From positions 363,268 to 427,267 of the forward strand of contig NZ_LKEH01000026.1 of NCBI RefSeq assembly GCF_001642795.1: 64,000 nt of DNA, written 5' to 3'. The notes below the pieces were generated by a model. That model made no database searches, was not told where the DNA came from, and was given only the letters and a program-made list of their open reading frames with translations. This DNA comes from Pseudomonas viridiflava (GTDB taxonomy: Bacteria > Pseudomonadota > Gammaproteobacteria > Pseudomonadales > Pseudomonadaceae). Made by a program: the position numbers and the translations under genes. Within the stretch, counting starts at the first letter, position 1, and every line of letters begins with the position of its first letter. This document shows positions 21,042-31,539 of this stretch, one piece after another.

Positions 21042-21165
21042 GGACGCGGAGCGTCCTGAGCGGCATTCCCACGCAGGAGTGAAGTGGGAATGATCGCCTC
21101 AACACTGATCCTGCCCATGCTCCGCGTGGGCATGCCGCCCGTGACGCTCCGTGTCACATCACGGA
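21042..21165. repeat. REP-like palindromic repeat cluster between thiC and cytX
   Basis: Consists of GGACGCGGAGCGTCC (a hairpin), a spacer with GAGCGGCATTCCCACGC, and a second unit with GCTCCGCGTGGGCATGC and GTGACGCTCCGTGTCAC. The same words recur at 24955-25112 and 63945-64000. This looks like a dispersed REP/BIME family common in P. syringae intergenic regions. Confidence 0.75.
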
Positions 21166-21187
21166 GCGCACACTGACAGCAGGCGTG

Positions 21188-23212
<2,025 letters not shown>

Positions 23213-23241
23213 TCAAGAGGACTCGCCGGGTGACGAGAAAT

Positions 23242-23329
23242 CTTGTTCCCTACGCAGGCGCTAACCTGATCAGGTTCAACGGGATCCGGTTTAACCGATC
23301 TCAGCCTCACAGCAAGGCACCCCGACAAG
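23242..23329 (-). ncRNA. TPP riboswitch (thi box) of thiC
   Basis: Read on the minus strand the element contains the conserved blocks GGGGTGCC, GGCTGAGA, TTGAACCTGATCAGGTTA and GCGTAGGGAA in the right order. The closing P1 stem is CTTGT (23329-23325) with ACAAG (23246-23242). It lies about 165 nt before the thiC start, leaving room for an expression platform. Binding of thiamine pyrophosphate should switch thiC off. Confidence 0.95.
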
Positions 23330-23498
23330 AACGGCATCAGTCTATGCCGCGTCGAGGCTGTAAAGCCAGCGCAATTGCGTGGGCATCGATAAATGGCTGA
23401 AATGGCCGATTGTTGCGTTCTGCGTCTGGCTCTACACTCGCTATCCCGGTTTTTTCCATCGAACCGTGACTATTTTCTTCATGAACAGGGAACGCCTC

Positions 23499-24938
23499 AT
23501 GTTGCGCAAACTTTCGTTGGTCGTGGCTGTTTCATTTGCGTCCAACGGACTGAGCTGGGCAGCCGATATGCCGCTGCCGACCAAGACGGGTCTGGTGAAC
23601 GTCTATGAGCAGGCGGTGGACAACAACGCCGATCTGGCCGCTGCACGCGCCGATTACGCTGCGCGCAAGGAGGCCGTGCCTCAGGCGCGTGCCGGTCTGC
23701 TGCCCAATCTTTCCGGCAGCGCTCAGGCCAACAACACCCGCACCAGCATTGATCAGCCCAGCAGAATTGCAACCCGCAGTGGTACGGTCTATCAGGCGAC
23801 CCTGAGCCAGCCGATCTTTCGTGCCGACCGCTGGTTCCAGCTCCAGGCCGCCGAAGCGGTCAACGAACAGGCCGCGCTCGAGCTGTCGGCCACTGAACAG
23901 AACCTGATCCTGCAATCGGCGCAGAGCTACTTCAGTGTGCTGCGTGCCCAGGACAGTCTGGCAGCGACCAAGGCCGAGGAATCGGCATTCAGGCGCCAGC
24001 TGGATCAGGCCAGGGAGCGCTTCGATGTCGGTCTTTCAGACAAAACCGACGTGCTGCAGGCGCAGGCCAGCTATGACACCTCGCGCGCCAGCCGCATTCT
24101 CGCCCAGCGTCAGGTAGACGATGCGTTTCAGGCGCTGGTAACCCTGACCAATCGCGAATACAACTCCATCGAAGGCATCGTCCACACCCTGCCGGTGCTG
24201 GCGCCGACGCCAAACGATGCCAAGGCCTGGGTCGACACCGCAGCCCAGCAGAACCTCAACCTGCTGGCCAGCAACTACGCAGTCAACGCCGCCGAAGAAA
24301 CCCTGCGTCAACGCAAGGCCGGACACGCGCCGACGCTGGATGCCGTCGCAACCTATCAGCGCGGCGACAACGATGCGCTGGGTTTCAACAACCCCAACTA
24401 CACCGGGCAGAACTACGGCAGTGATGTCGAGCAACGCACGATTGGTGTTCAGCTGAATATCCCGATCTACAGTGGCGGGCTGGTCAATTCGCAGGTGCGC
24501 GAAGCCTATTCAAGGCTGAGCCAGAGTGAACAGCGCCGCGAAGGCCTGCGTCGTCAGGTGGTGGAAAACACCCGTAACCTGCACCGTGCGGTGAACACCG
24601 ACGTGGAGCAGGTTCAGGCGCGCAAGCAGTCGATCATCTCCAATCAGAGCGCGCTGGAAGCCACGGAAATCGGTTATCAGGTGGGGACGCGCAACATCGT
24701 CGACGTGCTGGATGCGCAGCGTCAGCTATACGCCTCGGTGCGCGACTACAACAACACGCGCTATGACTACATCCTCGACAACCTGCGCCTGAAACAGGCC
24801 GCTGGCACGCTGAATCCGGGCGACCTGCAGGACCTGTCGCGCTATCTGAAATCCGACTACAACCCGGACAAGGATTTCCTGCCACCGGATCTGGCAGCGG
24901 CGGCACGCAAGAACTTCGAAAGACCGGCCCAGCGCTGA
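23499..24938 (+). CDS. tolC: TolC-family outer-membrane channel
   Basis: Outer-membrane efflux/secretion duct of 479 residues, equivalent by position to OpmH (PA4974). A signal peptide ends at NGLSWA just before ADMPLPTK. Two outer-membrane-efflux repeats follow (about 30-230 and 250-450); the second carries the typical GTRNIVDVLDAQRQLY block. It serves type I secretion and RND efflux with partners encoded elsewhere. The ATG at 23499 has AGGGA 8 bases upstream; the frame is open to 23379 but upstream residues would mask the signal peptide. Confidence 0.93.
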   Translation: MLRKLSLVVAVSFASNGLSWAADMPLPTKTGLVNVYEQAVDNNADLAAARADYAARKEAVPQARAGLLPNLSGSAQANNTRTSIDQPSRIATRSGTVYQATLSQPIFRADRWFQLQAAEAVNEQAALELSATEQNLILQSAQSYFSVLRAQDSLAATKAEESAFRRQLDQARERFDVGLSDKTDVLQAQASYDTSRASRILAQRQVDDAFQALVTLTNREYNSIEGIVHTLPVLAPTPNDAKAWVDTAAQQNLNLLASNYAVNAAEETLRQRKAGHAPTLDAVATYQRGDNDALGFNNPNYTGQNYGSDVEQRTIGVQLNIPIYSGGLVNSQVREAYSRLSQSEQRREGLRRQVVENTRNLHRAVNTDVEQVQARKQSIISNQSALEATEIGYQVGTRNIVDVLDAQRQLYASVRDYNNTRYDYILDNLRLKQAAGTLNPGDLQDLSRYLKSDYNPDKDFLPPDLAAAARKNFERPAQR

Positions 24939-24954
24939 GCGCGCCAGCCTCGAC

Positions 24955-25112
24955 ACTGATCGTGCCCACCGCTCCGCGTCAGATTCGAGAGCGGACGCGG
25001 AGCGTCCTGAGAGGCGTTACCACGCAGAGCGTGGGAACGATCCTAGGCCTTAAGCACACTGATCGTGCCCATCGCTCTGCGTGGGCTGCAGGCCGTGACG
25101 CTCCGCGTCACA
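24955..25112. repeat. REP-like repeat cluster between tolC and waaA
   Basis: Holds GCGGACGCGGAGCGTCCTGA, a CCACGCAGAGCGTGGGAACG hairpin and GTGACGCTCCGCGTCAC, the same units as at 21042-21165. It fills the gap between the convergent tolC and waaA and touches the waaA stop codon. Confidence 0.72.
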
Positions 25113-26388
25113 TTCTCTGCATCAACCGCCCGATTCCATCCAGCAAACGCTGCAGTGCGCCCTGATTGGCCTTCATCACACCCAGACCCGCTTCAGCCAT
25201 GGTGGCTGCCAGCTTCGGCTGATCGAACAGGCGCTGCACGGCGACCGCCAGTGCGGCTGAATCGCTCACCTCTTCCAGCGCTCCAGCACTGCGCAGCAGG
25301 GCGGCGATTTCGAGGAAGTTGAACAGGTGCGGGCCGCTCAGCACCGGCTTGGCCAGTGCTGCAGGTTCCAGCAGGTTATGGCCGCCATTGGGCACCAGAC
25401 TGCCGCCCACGAACGCGTTGTCCGCCAGCGCATACAGAAACAGCAGCTCGCCCATGGTGTCGCCCAGCAGTACAGACACGTCTGGCGTAACGGCCTGCGC
25501 GCTTGAACGCCGGACCGTCTTGAAACCCTGCTGCTGACACAACCCATGCACGCTGTCGAAACGCTCGGGATGGCGCGGCACCAGAATCAGCAAGGCATCG
25601 GGATGGCTCGCCAGCAACGTGCGATGCGCCGCCAGCACGCTTTCGTCCTCGCCCGCATGAGTGCTCGCCGCGATCCACACCGGGCGTTGCGTGGCCTGCC
25701 ATTGTCCGCGCAATTCGGCGGCACGCTCCAGCAAGGCGGGGTCGATGCTCAGGTCGAACTTGATCGAGCCGGTCACCGTCACGTACTCAGGCCGCGCGCC
25801 CAGATCACGGAAACGCTGGGCCTCGACTTCAGTCTGCACAGCGAACCAGGCCATTTCGGCGAGCATCGGCCTTGTCAGTTTCGCAAAACGGCCATAACCC
25901 CGCGCCGAACGCTCCGACAGCCGAGCGTTGGCCAACACCACCGGAATACCGCGCTTGCTGCATTGATGAATATGATTGGGCCACAGCTCGGTTTCCATGA
26001 TGATGCCCAGGCGCGGCTGCACATGATCGAGAAAGCGCCCGGCCGCCCATGGCAGGTCATAAGGCAGGTAACAATGTTGAATGCGCGGCTCGTTGGCAAA
26101 CATCGCCTTGATTCGCTCCGAACCTGTGGGCGTCATGCAAGTCACAGTGATCGGCAGTTCGGGATACTGCGCCAGCAAGGCGCGGATCATGGGCGCGGCA
26201 GCAATGCTTTCGCCGACCGACACCGCATGCACCCAGAGACCGCCACGCTGCATCGGCGGCAGGCCCATGGCGAAGCGCTCGCCGATGCGCTGGCGATACG
26301 CAGGCGCCTTGCGAGCGCGCAACCACAACCGCAGGGCAACCAGCGGCAGGCCCAGATGAAACAGGAAGGTGTAGAGGGTTCTATTCAT
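25108..26388 (-). CDS. waaA: Kdo transferase (3-deoxy-D-manno-octulosonic acid transferase)
   Basis: Transfers Kdo from CMP-Kdo to lipid IVA at the inner membrane, starting the LPS core. The product has 426 residues: an N-terminal membrane anchor (about 3-22), the N-terminal GT-B domain with GLWVHAVSVGE (catalytic Glu region), ETELWPNH, and the C-terminal domain with GDTMGELLFLYALAD and GHNLLEPAAL. The ATG at 26388 gives the usual MNRTLYTFLF start; the frame is open to 26511 without a better site. Confidence 0.95.
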   Translation of the reverse strand: MNRTLYTFLFHLGLPLVALRLWLRARKAPAYRQRIGERFAMGLPPMQRGGLWVHAVSVGESIAAAPMIRALLAQYPELPITVTCMTPTGSERIKAMFANEPRIQHCYLPYDLPWAAGRFLDHVQPRLGIIMETELWPNHIHQCSKRGIPVVLANARLSERSARGYGRFAKLTRPMLAEMAWFAVQTEVEAQRFRDLGARPEYVTVTGSIKFDLSIDPALLERAAELRGQWQATQRPVWIAASTHAGEDESVLAAHRTLLASHPDALLILVPRHPERFDSVHGLCQQQGFKTVRRSSAQAVTPDVSVLLGDTMGELLFLYALADNAFVGGSLVPNGGHNLLEPAALAKPVLSGPHLFNFLEIAALLRSAGALEEVSDSAALAVAVQRLFDQPKLAATMAEAGLGVMKANQGALQRLLDGIGRLMQRM

Positions 26389-26525
26389 GGGCGCGGAGTT
26401 TATCAGCCCGCCTGCGCAATGCCACAACGACATGAAGACGCAGACACGATGGCGGGCGGCGTGTGAATCATCAGGTCGGTCACCACCGTCCTTTAGAATG
26501 CGCTGTCTCATACAAGGAAAAGATC

Positions 26526-26858
26526 ATGAATCCGTATTACCTGCTGGGCGTCGCAATCTGCGCCGAAGTCATCGCCACCACCTCGATGAAAGCGGTGAAA
26601 GGCTTCAACACACCGCTGCCCCTGCTGCTGGTCATTGGCGGCTATGCGATTGCGTTCTGGATGTTGATTCTGGTGATGCGCACCATTCCCGTCGGCATCA
26701 CCTATGCCATCTGGTCGGGCATGGGCATTGTCATGGTGAGTATCGCGGCATTCCTGGTCTACGGTCAGAAGCTCGACCTGCCCGCGCTGCTGGGCATGGG
26801 AATGATCGTGGCGGGTGTGGTGGTCATTCAGGTGTTCTCGAAAACCGCCGGGCATTGA
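26526..26858 (+). CDS. SMR-family multidrug efflux protein (EmrE-like)
   Basis: Small multidrug resistance transporter of 110 residues with four membrane helices. The essential proton- and drug-binding glutamate is Glu14 in AICAEVIATTSMK, and the helix-3 motif YAIWSGMGIV is intact. It works as an antiparallel dimer in the inner membrane and exports cationic compounds; some SMR members export guanidinium instead, and the sequence alone does not settle which. The ATG at 26526 has AAGGA 7 bases upstream. Confidence 0.9.
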   Translation: MNPYYLLGVAICAEVIATTSMKAVKGFNTPLPLLLVIGGYAIAFWMLILVMRTIPVGITYAIWSGMGIVMVSIAAFLVYGQKLDLPALLGMGMIVAGVVVIQVFSKTAGH

Positions 26859-26871
26859 AAGTCCGTTCCCT

Positions 26872-26877
26872 TATAAT
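26872..26877 (+). promoter_or_regulatory. Candidate -10 box of the FAD oxidoreductase operon
   Basis: A perfect TATAAT lies between the SMR stop codon and the oxidoreductase start, 29 bases before the ATG at 26907. No good -35 is present at the normal distance, so the call is tentative. Confidence 0.35.
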
Positions 26878-26906
26878 GGCCGCAATCTTTACTCACTGAG
26901 GTGCCC

Positions 26907-28082
26907 ATGCCATCTGTTATTTCCACTGACGTCCTGATTGTCGGGGCTGGCGTTGCCGGCCTCTGGCTCAATGCCCGGTTGCGTCGTCAAGGGTTCTCGA
27001 CAGTGCTGGTAGAAAGCGCAAGCCTGGGTGGCGGACAGAGCCTGAAGTCTCAAGGGATCATCCACGGCGGCGCCAAGTACGCGCTGCACGGCGCCCTGTC
27101 GGGAGCCTCGGAAGCCATAGCCGATATGCCGCGCCGCTGGCGTGAAGCCCTGGACGGCAAAGGCGAGCTGGACCTTTCAGGCGTGCGCCTGTTGTCGGAC
27201 GCCCATTACCTCTGGTCGCCGGGCACGATCGCGGGCAATCTGACCAGCTTCTTCGCCAGCAAGGCCGTGCGCGGGCGCGTGGATCAGGTCAAGGGCGAGC
27301 AATTGCCGCCCGCACTGCAGCATCCGAAATTCAAGGGCAAGGTCTATCGGCTGGCAGAGCTGGTGGTCGATGTACCGAGCCTGATCAATCGTCTCGCAGA
27401 ACTGGCCGGTGACTCGCTGCTCGCCGGAAAACAGATAGAGCCGCTGTACGAGGGCGACGAACTGGTCGGCCTGCGGGTCGATGGCACGGATATACATGCA
27501 CAGCGCATCGTACTCAGCGCAGGCGGCGGCAATGCCGATCTGCTGAAGGCGGTCGGTATCTCGCAACCCCAGATGCAGCGTCGTCCGCTGCACATGGTGC
27601 TGGTCAAAGGGCCGACCCTCAAACCGCTGTATGCCCACTGCCTGGGGGGCGGTACCAAACCGCGCATCACCGTGACCACGCATCCTGCGGCCGACGGCCA
27701 GTGGGTCTGGTACCTGGGCGGCGATCTCGCCGAGGCTGATGGCGTAGCGCGCGAGCCGGAGGCGCAGATCGCCGTCGCCCGCAAGGAACTCGAAGCGCTG
27801 CTGCCATGGGTCGACCTGAGCCAGGCGCAGTGGGCGACCTTGCGCGTCGACCGTGCAGAACCTGCGCAATCGGGTCTGGTGCGTCCCGACAACGCCTTCC
27901 TGGACGGTCAGAAACGCCTGATGGTGGGCTGGCCGACCAAGCTTGCGCTGGCGCCGGACTTCGCCGACCGCGTATTGTCAGTCCTGTCCAGGGAAGGCAT
28001 CCACCCGACGCCACAACCGGCGCTGGCGAATGTGCCGAAGCCACCCATTGCCGTTCCTGTCTGGGATCAACTGCTGCCATGA
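26907..28082 (+). CDS. FAD-dependent oxidoreductase (DAO family)
   Basis: Protein of 391 residues with an N-terminal Rossmann motif VLIVGAGVAGLWLNARL (dinucleotide binding) followed by an acidic VLVES strand, and the DAO-type glycine-rich block SQGIIHGGAKYAL. The substrate is unknown. ATG 26907 is preferred over the GTG at 26901 because GAGGTG lies just before it. It overlaps the aldo/keto reductase start by ATGA, so the two are translated together. The pair corresponds to PA4991-PA4992. Confidence 0.85.
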   Translation: MPSVISTDVLIVGAGVAGLWLNARLRRQGFSTVLVESASLGGGQSLKSQGIIHGGAKYALHGALSGASEAIADMPRRWREALDGKGELDLSGVRLLSDAHYLWSPGTIAGNLTSFFASKAVRGRVDQVKGEQLPPALQHPKFKGKVYRLAELVVDVPSLINRLAELAGDSLLAGKQIEPLYEGDELVGLRVDGTDIHAQRIVLSAGGGNADLLKAVGISQPQMQRRPLHMVLVKGPTLKPLYAHCLGGGTKPRITVTTHPAADGQWVWYLGGDLAEADGVAREPEAQIAVARKELEALLPWVDLSQAQWATLRVDRAEPAQSGLVRPDNAFLDGQKRLMVGWPTKLALAPDFADRVLSVLSREGIHPTPQPALANVPKPPIAVPVWDQLLP

Positions 28083-28894
28083 GCCTGAAAACCCTGCACG
28101 ACCTGCATCGCCCGTTCGGCAGCACCGGCCTGAGCGTCTCGCCGCTGGGTCTGGGCACCGTGAAGCTGGGACGCGATCAAGGCGTGAAATACCCGAGCGG
28201 CTTCAAGATCCCGGATGACCAGCAGGCCGCGATGCTGCTCAGGATGGCCCGCGACATGGGGATCAACCTGATCGATACCGCGCCCGCCTATGGCACCAGC
28301 GAGGAACGCCTTGGCCCGCTGCTGCGCGGCCAGCGTCAGGACTGGGTTATCGTCAGCAAGGTAGGCGAAGAGTTCGTGGACGGACAGTCGAGCCACGATT
28401 TCAGCGCCGAGCACACCCGGCTGTCAGTCGAGCGCAGCTTGAAACGTCTTGAAACCGACTTTCTTGATCTGGTGCTGGTCCACTCGGACGGCAACGATCT
28501 GGCGATCCTCAACGAAACGGCGGTGTACGAAACCCTTGCGGCGCTCAAAAGCGAGGGCAAGATCCGGGGCTTCGGCTTTTCCGGCAAGACCGTCGAAGGC
28601 GGCCTGCTTGCCCTGCGCGACGGGGACTGCGCGATGGTCACCTATAATCTTAATGAACAGGGTGAGAAACCGGTTCTGGATTACGCGGCTGCCCACAGCA
28701 AAGGCATTCTGGTCAAGAAGGCGTTGGCCAGCGGTCATGTGTGCCTGACGCCCGGGATGGACCCGGTCCAGGCCAGCTTCCAGTTACTGTTTGAACATCC
28801 GGGCGTCGCCAGTGCTATTGTCGGGACCATCAACCCCATGCACCTGGCACACAACGTTGCCACCGCTGCTGCCGTGATTTGCCGTCAAGCCTGA
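28079..28894 (+). CDS. Aldo/keto reductase
   Basis: NADP-dependent TIM-barrel reductase of 271 residues. The catalytic tetrad is visible: Asp66 and Tyr71 in NLIDTAPAYGTSEERLG, Lys94 in WVIVSKVG, and His135 in LVLVHSDG. The C-terminal GTINPMHLAHNV provides the cofactor region. It begins 4 bp inside the oxidoreductase gene, which suggests a shared pathway; the substrate cannot be told from the sequence. Confidence 0.9.
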   Translation: MSLKTLHDLHRPFGSTGLSVSPLGLGTVKLGRDQGVKYPSGFKIPDDQQAAMLLRMARDMGINLIDTAPAYGTSEERLGPLLRGQRQDWVIVSKVGEEFVDGQSSHDFSAEHTRLSVERSLKRLETDFLDLVLVHSDGNDLAILNETAVYETLAALKSEGKIRGFGFSGKTVEGGLLALRDGDCAMVTYNLNEQGEKPVLDYAAAHSKGILVKKALASGHVCLTPGMDPVQASFQLLFEHPGVASAIVGTINPMHLAHNVATAAAVICRQA

Positions 28895-28930
28895 TTTGGG
28901 CGGCCGACCCCAACGCAAGAAGGAGCCGAT

Positions 28931-29893
28931 ATGCCGCGAACATTGATTCGGAAGAATCCCAGCAACTTCAAGACCCTGCCGCTGTTCGTCGAAGCCACTC
29001 CTGAAAGCCTGAGTTATCAGAGTGTCGGCATGCCGATGAACTTTACGCAGACCTTGCAGCGACGCCGCAAGGTCGAGGTGCCGGACCCTGAGCGATTCGC
29101 CACCGAGCTGGCCAACCTCGGGGTGTCGATCCGCCTGACCATCAGGTGGCAGAACCGGGATTACTGGGTGCTGGTCCGACAACGCCGTCAGGACCGTGGC
29201 GACGTGGTGCTCAAACTGATTTCAGGCTATGTCCCGGCGCACGAGCTGACGCTACCGCTGCACACCGCCATTCAGGAAGTCGCTGAAGAGTGCCTTATCG
29301 AAACGCCGCAGGGCTGGCTGAGCGGAATGTTCAAGGACACCTGGCTGCCCGCTCCCTACGCAGCGGCATTGCATTACCGGGAGGCAATGCCCTTCACCCT
29401 CAGCCCGCTCTCGGGTGCTGCCAGACCGGTACGGGCTGGCAACCTGACGCTGCTGGAACGCCCCCGCGCCTATGTCCACCTGCCCACTGCGTCGCTGCAG
29501 CTGATCTATGACATGCGCCTGGAAATCCCCAAGGAAGCCCGCCCGATCAGCCTGTTCCACGTCGATGAGGTGCTGGAAAACGATCAGTTGGTCGCCCGCC
29601 TCAACCGAAGCAAGCCCGACCTCTACCTGATGCCGCTGGAAAACGGCTCGCCACTGCCAGAGCTTTACACCCTCAAGCGCGACAAGCTGACCCCGGCGGG
29701 CACGCGCGGTCTGTACCTGGCAGAGAGCTTTGCGGCACAGGATGGCTGGGTGGTGCGTGAGGAAAGGATTCGCTGGAAAGACTGGCTGCGCCAGCAAGGC
29801 ATGACACCACCGCCAAAGAAGACGGGGCTGAAGCGTCTGACCAGCAAGGCCAGAGAGCTTCTGGGACTGGCACGCGGCAGCTTGAGCAAATAA
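28931..29893 (+). CDS. Nudix-like protein with degenerate Nudix box
   Basis: Protein of 320 residues found next to the aldo/keto reductase in other Pseudomonas. Around residues 88-125 it reads like a Nudix fold: a strand WVLVRQRRQDRG, then SGYVPAHELTLP and IQEVAEECLIE in place of the REUxEExGU helix. The box spacing is off by two residues and the Arg-Glu pair is Gln-Glu, so ordinary Nudix hydrolysis is uncertain. The C terminus is basic (KKTGLKRLTSKARELL). AAGGAG precedes the ATG by 7 bases. I know of no assigned function. Confidence 0.6.
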   Translation: MPRTLIRKNPSNFKTLPLFVEATPESLSYQSVGMPMNFTQTLQRRRKVEVPDPERFATELANLGVSIRLTIRWQNRDYWVLVRQRRQDRGDVVLKLISGYVPAHELTLPLHTAIQEVAEECLIETPQGWLSGMFKDTWLPAPYAAALHYREAMPFTLSPLSGAARPVRAGNLTLLERPRAYVHLPTASLQLIYDMRLEIPKEARPISLFHVDEVLENDQLVARLNRSKPDLYLMPLENGSPLPELYTLKRDKLTPAGTRGLYLAESFAAQDGWVVREERIRWKDWLRQQGMTPPPKKTGLKRLTSKARELLGLARGSLSK

Positions 29894-29895
29894 CC

Positions 29896-29923
29896 GGTTT
29901 GCCCGGAATGCTCCGGGCAAACC
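29896..29923. terminator. Perfect 12-bp hairpin between convergent genes
   Basis: Bases 29896-29907 and 29912-29923 are perfect inverted repeats around a 4-base loop, in the 38-bp gap between the Nudix-like gene and hldE. No T run follows; it probably ends transcription in both directions. Confidence 0.75.
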
Positions 29924-29931
29924 TGATCCAC

Positions 29932-31353
29932 TCACTGTCCGCGAATTTTCTCGACGATGGCCGTGGTCGAGCTGTTTTCAACCAGCCCCAACACCTTCAC
30001 TTGGCCGCCGTAGGCCTGCACGATATCGGCACCGACCACCTGATCGATCCCATAGTCGCCGCCCTTGACCAGCACATCGGGCTTGACGTGGGTCAGCAGG
30101 TTTTCAGGTGTGCCTTCAGGGAAACTGATCACCCAGTCCACAGCGCCCAGACCGGCCAGAACGGCCATGCGGCGGTCGACGCTATTGATCGGACGACCAG
30201 GGCCTTTGAGACGGCTCACGGAGGCATCGTCGTTGACCGCCACGATCAGACGATCACCTTGCGCGCGCGCCTGCTCCAGGTAGGTCACGTGCCCGGCATG
30301 CAGGATGTCGAAGCAGCCGTTGGTGAAAACGATCCTTTCCTTGTGTGCCCGCGCGTCATCGACGGCGAGCAGCAACTGCTCCAGCCCCAGAACACCACGC
30401 TCCGAGCCCTCTTCGCGCTGAATGGCACGACGCAGTTCAGGCGCGCTGATGGCCGCCGTACCCAGCTTGCCGACCACGATGCCTGCCGCCAGATTGGCCA
30501 GCGCAACCGCATGTGGCAGTTCCTCGCCAGCCGCAATCGCCGCCGCCAGGGTTGAAATGACCGTATCACCGGCACCGGTGACGTCAAAGACTTCACGGGC
30601 ACGCGCGGGCAAGTGCAGCGCCTGTTGATCGGGGCGCAGCAAGGTCATGCCGTGCTCGCCACGGGTCACCAGCAACGCGCCCAGATCCAGCTCGCTCATC
30701 AGCTGCGCGCCCTTGGCAACCAGCTCGGCTTCGTCGACGCAATGGCCAACGATGGCTTCAAATTCGCTGAGATTCGGCGTGATCAGACTCGCGCCGCGGT
30801 AGATCGCGAAGTCCTTGCCCTTGGGATCGGCCAGCACCGGAATGCCGCGCTCGCGGGCTGCCCGGATCAGTGTCTGATGGTTTTTCAACGCACCTTTGCC
30901 GTAATCCGACAGCACCAGCACTTTGACCCCATCCAGCAGGTTTTCGACTTCTGCGCTCAGGGCCTGTGCATCGGTGGCGAAGGGTTCTTCGAAGTCGATA
31001 CGCAGCAGTTGCTGGTGTCGGCTCATCACCCGCAGTTTGACGATGGTCGGCTGGTCTGCAATGCGTTGAAAACGAGCCAGAACACCGGCTGCCTTGAGGC
31101 TGTTGCTCAGGCTTTCTGCCGCTTCGTCTTCACCGGTCACGCCCACCAGCGAGGCAGGTGCACCCAATGCCGCGATGTTCAATGCCACGTTGGCGGCACC
31201 GCCGGGACGGTCCTCGATCTGGTCGACCTTGACGACAGGCACAGGCGCTTCAGGGGAAATACGCGAGGTACCACCATGCCAGTATCTGTCGAGCATGACA
31301 TCGCCAACCACCAGGACAGGGGCCTGATCAAAGCGCGGCATGGATAACTTCAT
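29932..31353 (-). CDS. hldE: Bifunctional heptose-7-phosphate kinase / heptose-1-phosphate adenylyltransferase
   Basis: Makes ADP-heptose, the donor used by waaC and waaF, in two separate steps. The product has 473 residues. The N-terminal ribokinase-type domain (about 1-320) carries the anion-hole motif [11 protein letters not shown]; the C-terminal nucleotidyltransferase (about 340-473) has [19 protein letters not shown] with the HxGH signature near residue 354. Both halves are intact. It is downstream of msbA on the same strand with a 186-bp gap. Confidence 0.96.
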   Translation of the reverse strand: MKLSMPRFDQAPVLVVGDVMLDRYWHGGTSRISPEAPVPVVKVDQIEDRPGGAANVALNIAALGAPASLVGVTGEDEAAESLSNSLKAAGVLARFQRIADQPTIVKLRVMSRHQQLLRIDFEEPFATDAQALSAEVENLLDGVKVLVLSDYGKGALKNHQTLIRAARERGIPVLADPKGKDFAIYRGASLITPNLSEFEAIVGHCVDEAELVAKGAQLMSELDLGALLVTRGEHGMTLLRPDQQALHLPARAREVFDVTGAGDTVISTLAAAIAAGEELPHAVALANLAAGIVVGKLGTAAISAPELRRAIQREEGSERGVLGLEQLLLAVDDARAHKERIVFTNGCFDILHAGHVTYLEQARAQGDRLIVAVNDDASVSRLKGPGRPINSVDRRMAVLAGLGAVDWVISFPEGTPENLLTHVKPDVLVKGGDYGIDQVVGADIVQAYGGQVKVLGLVENSSTTAIVEKIRGQ

Positions 31354-31539
31354 CGAACAACCCGTACTAGAAAAATGGACAGGGGCGGAATCTTAGCACA
31401 GGGGGTTTGAACAGACAGGCTGTTCATAACCTGATTCCTGACGCTGACAAAAGACGATTCCAGCGGGGGAAAAGATGCGTGTAGTGATGCGGTGAAAAGC
31501 CGCTGCGCCATGTCGAAAACACAGCGCAGCCAGGCTTGA

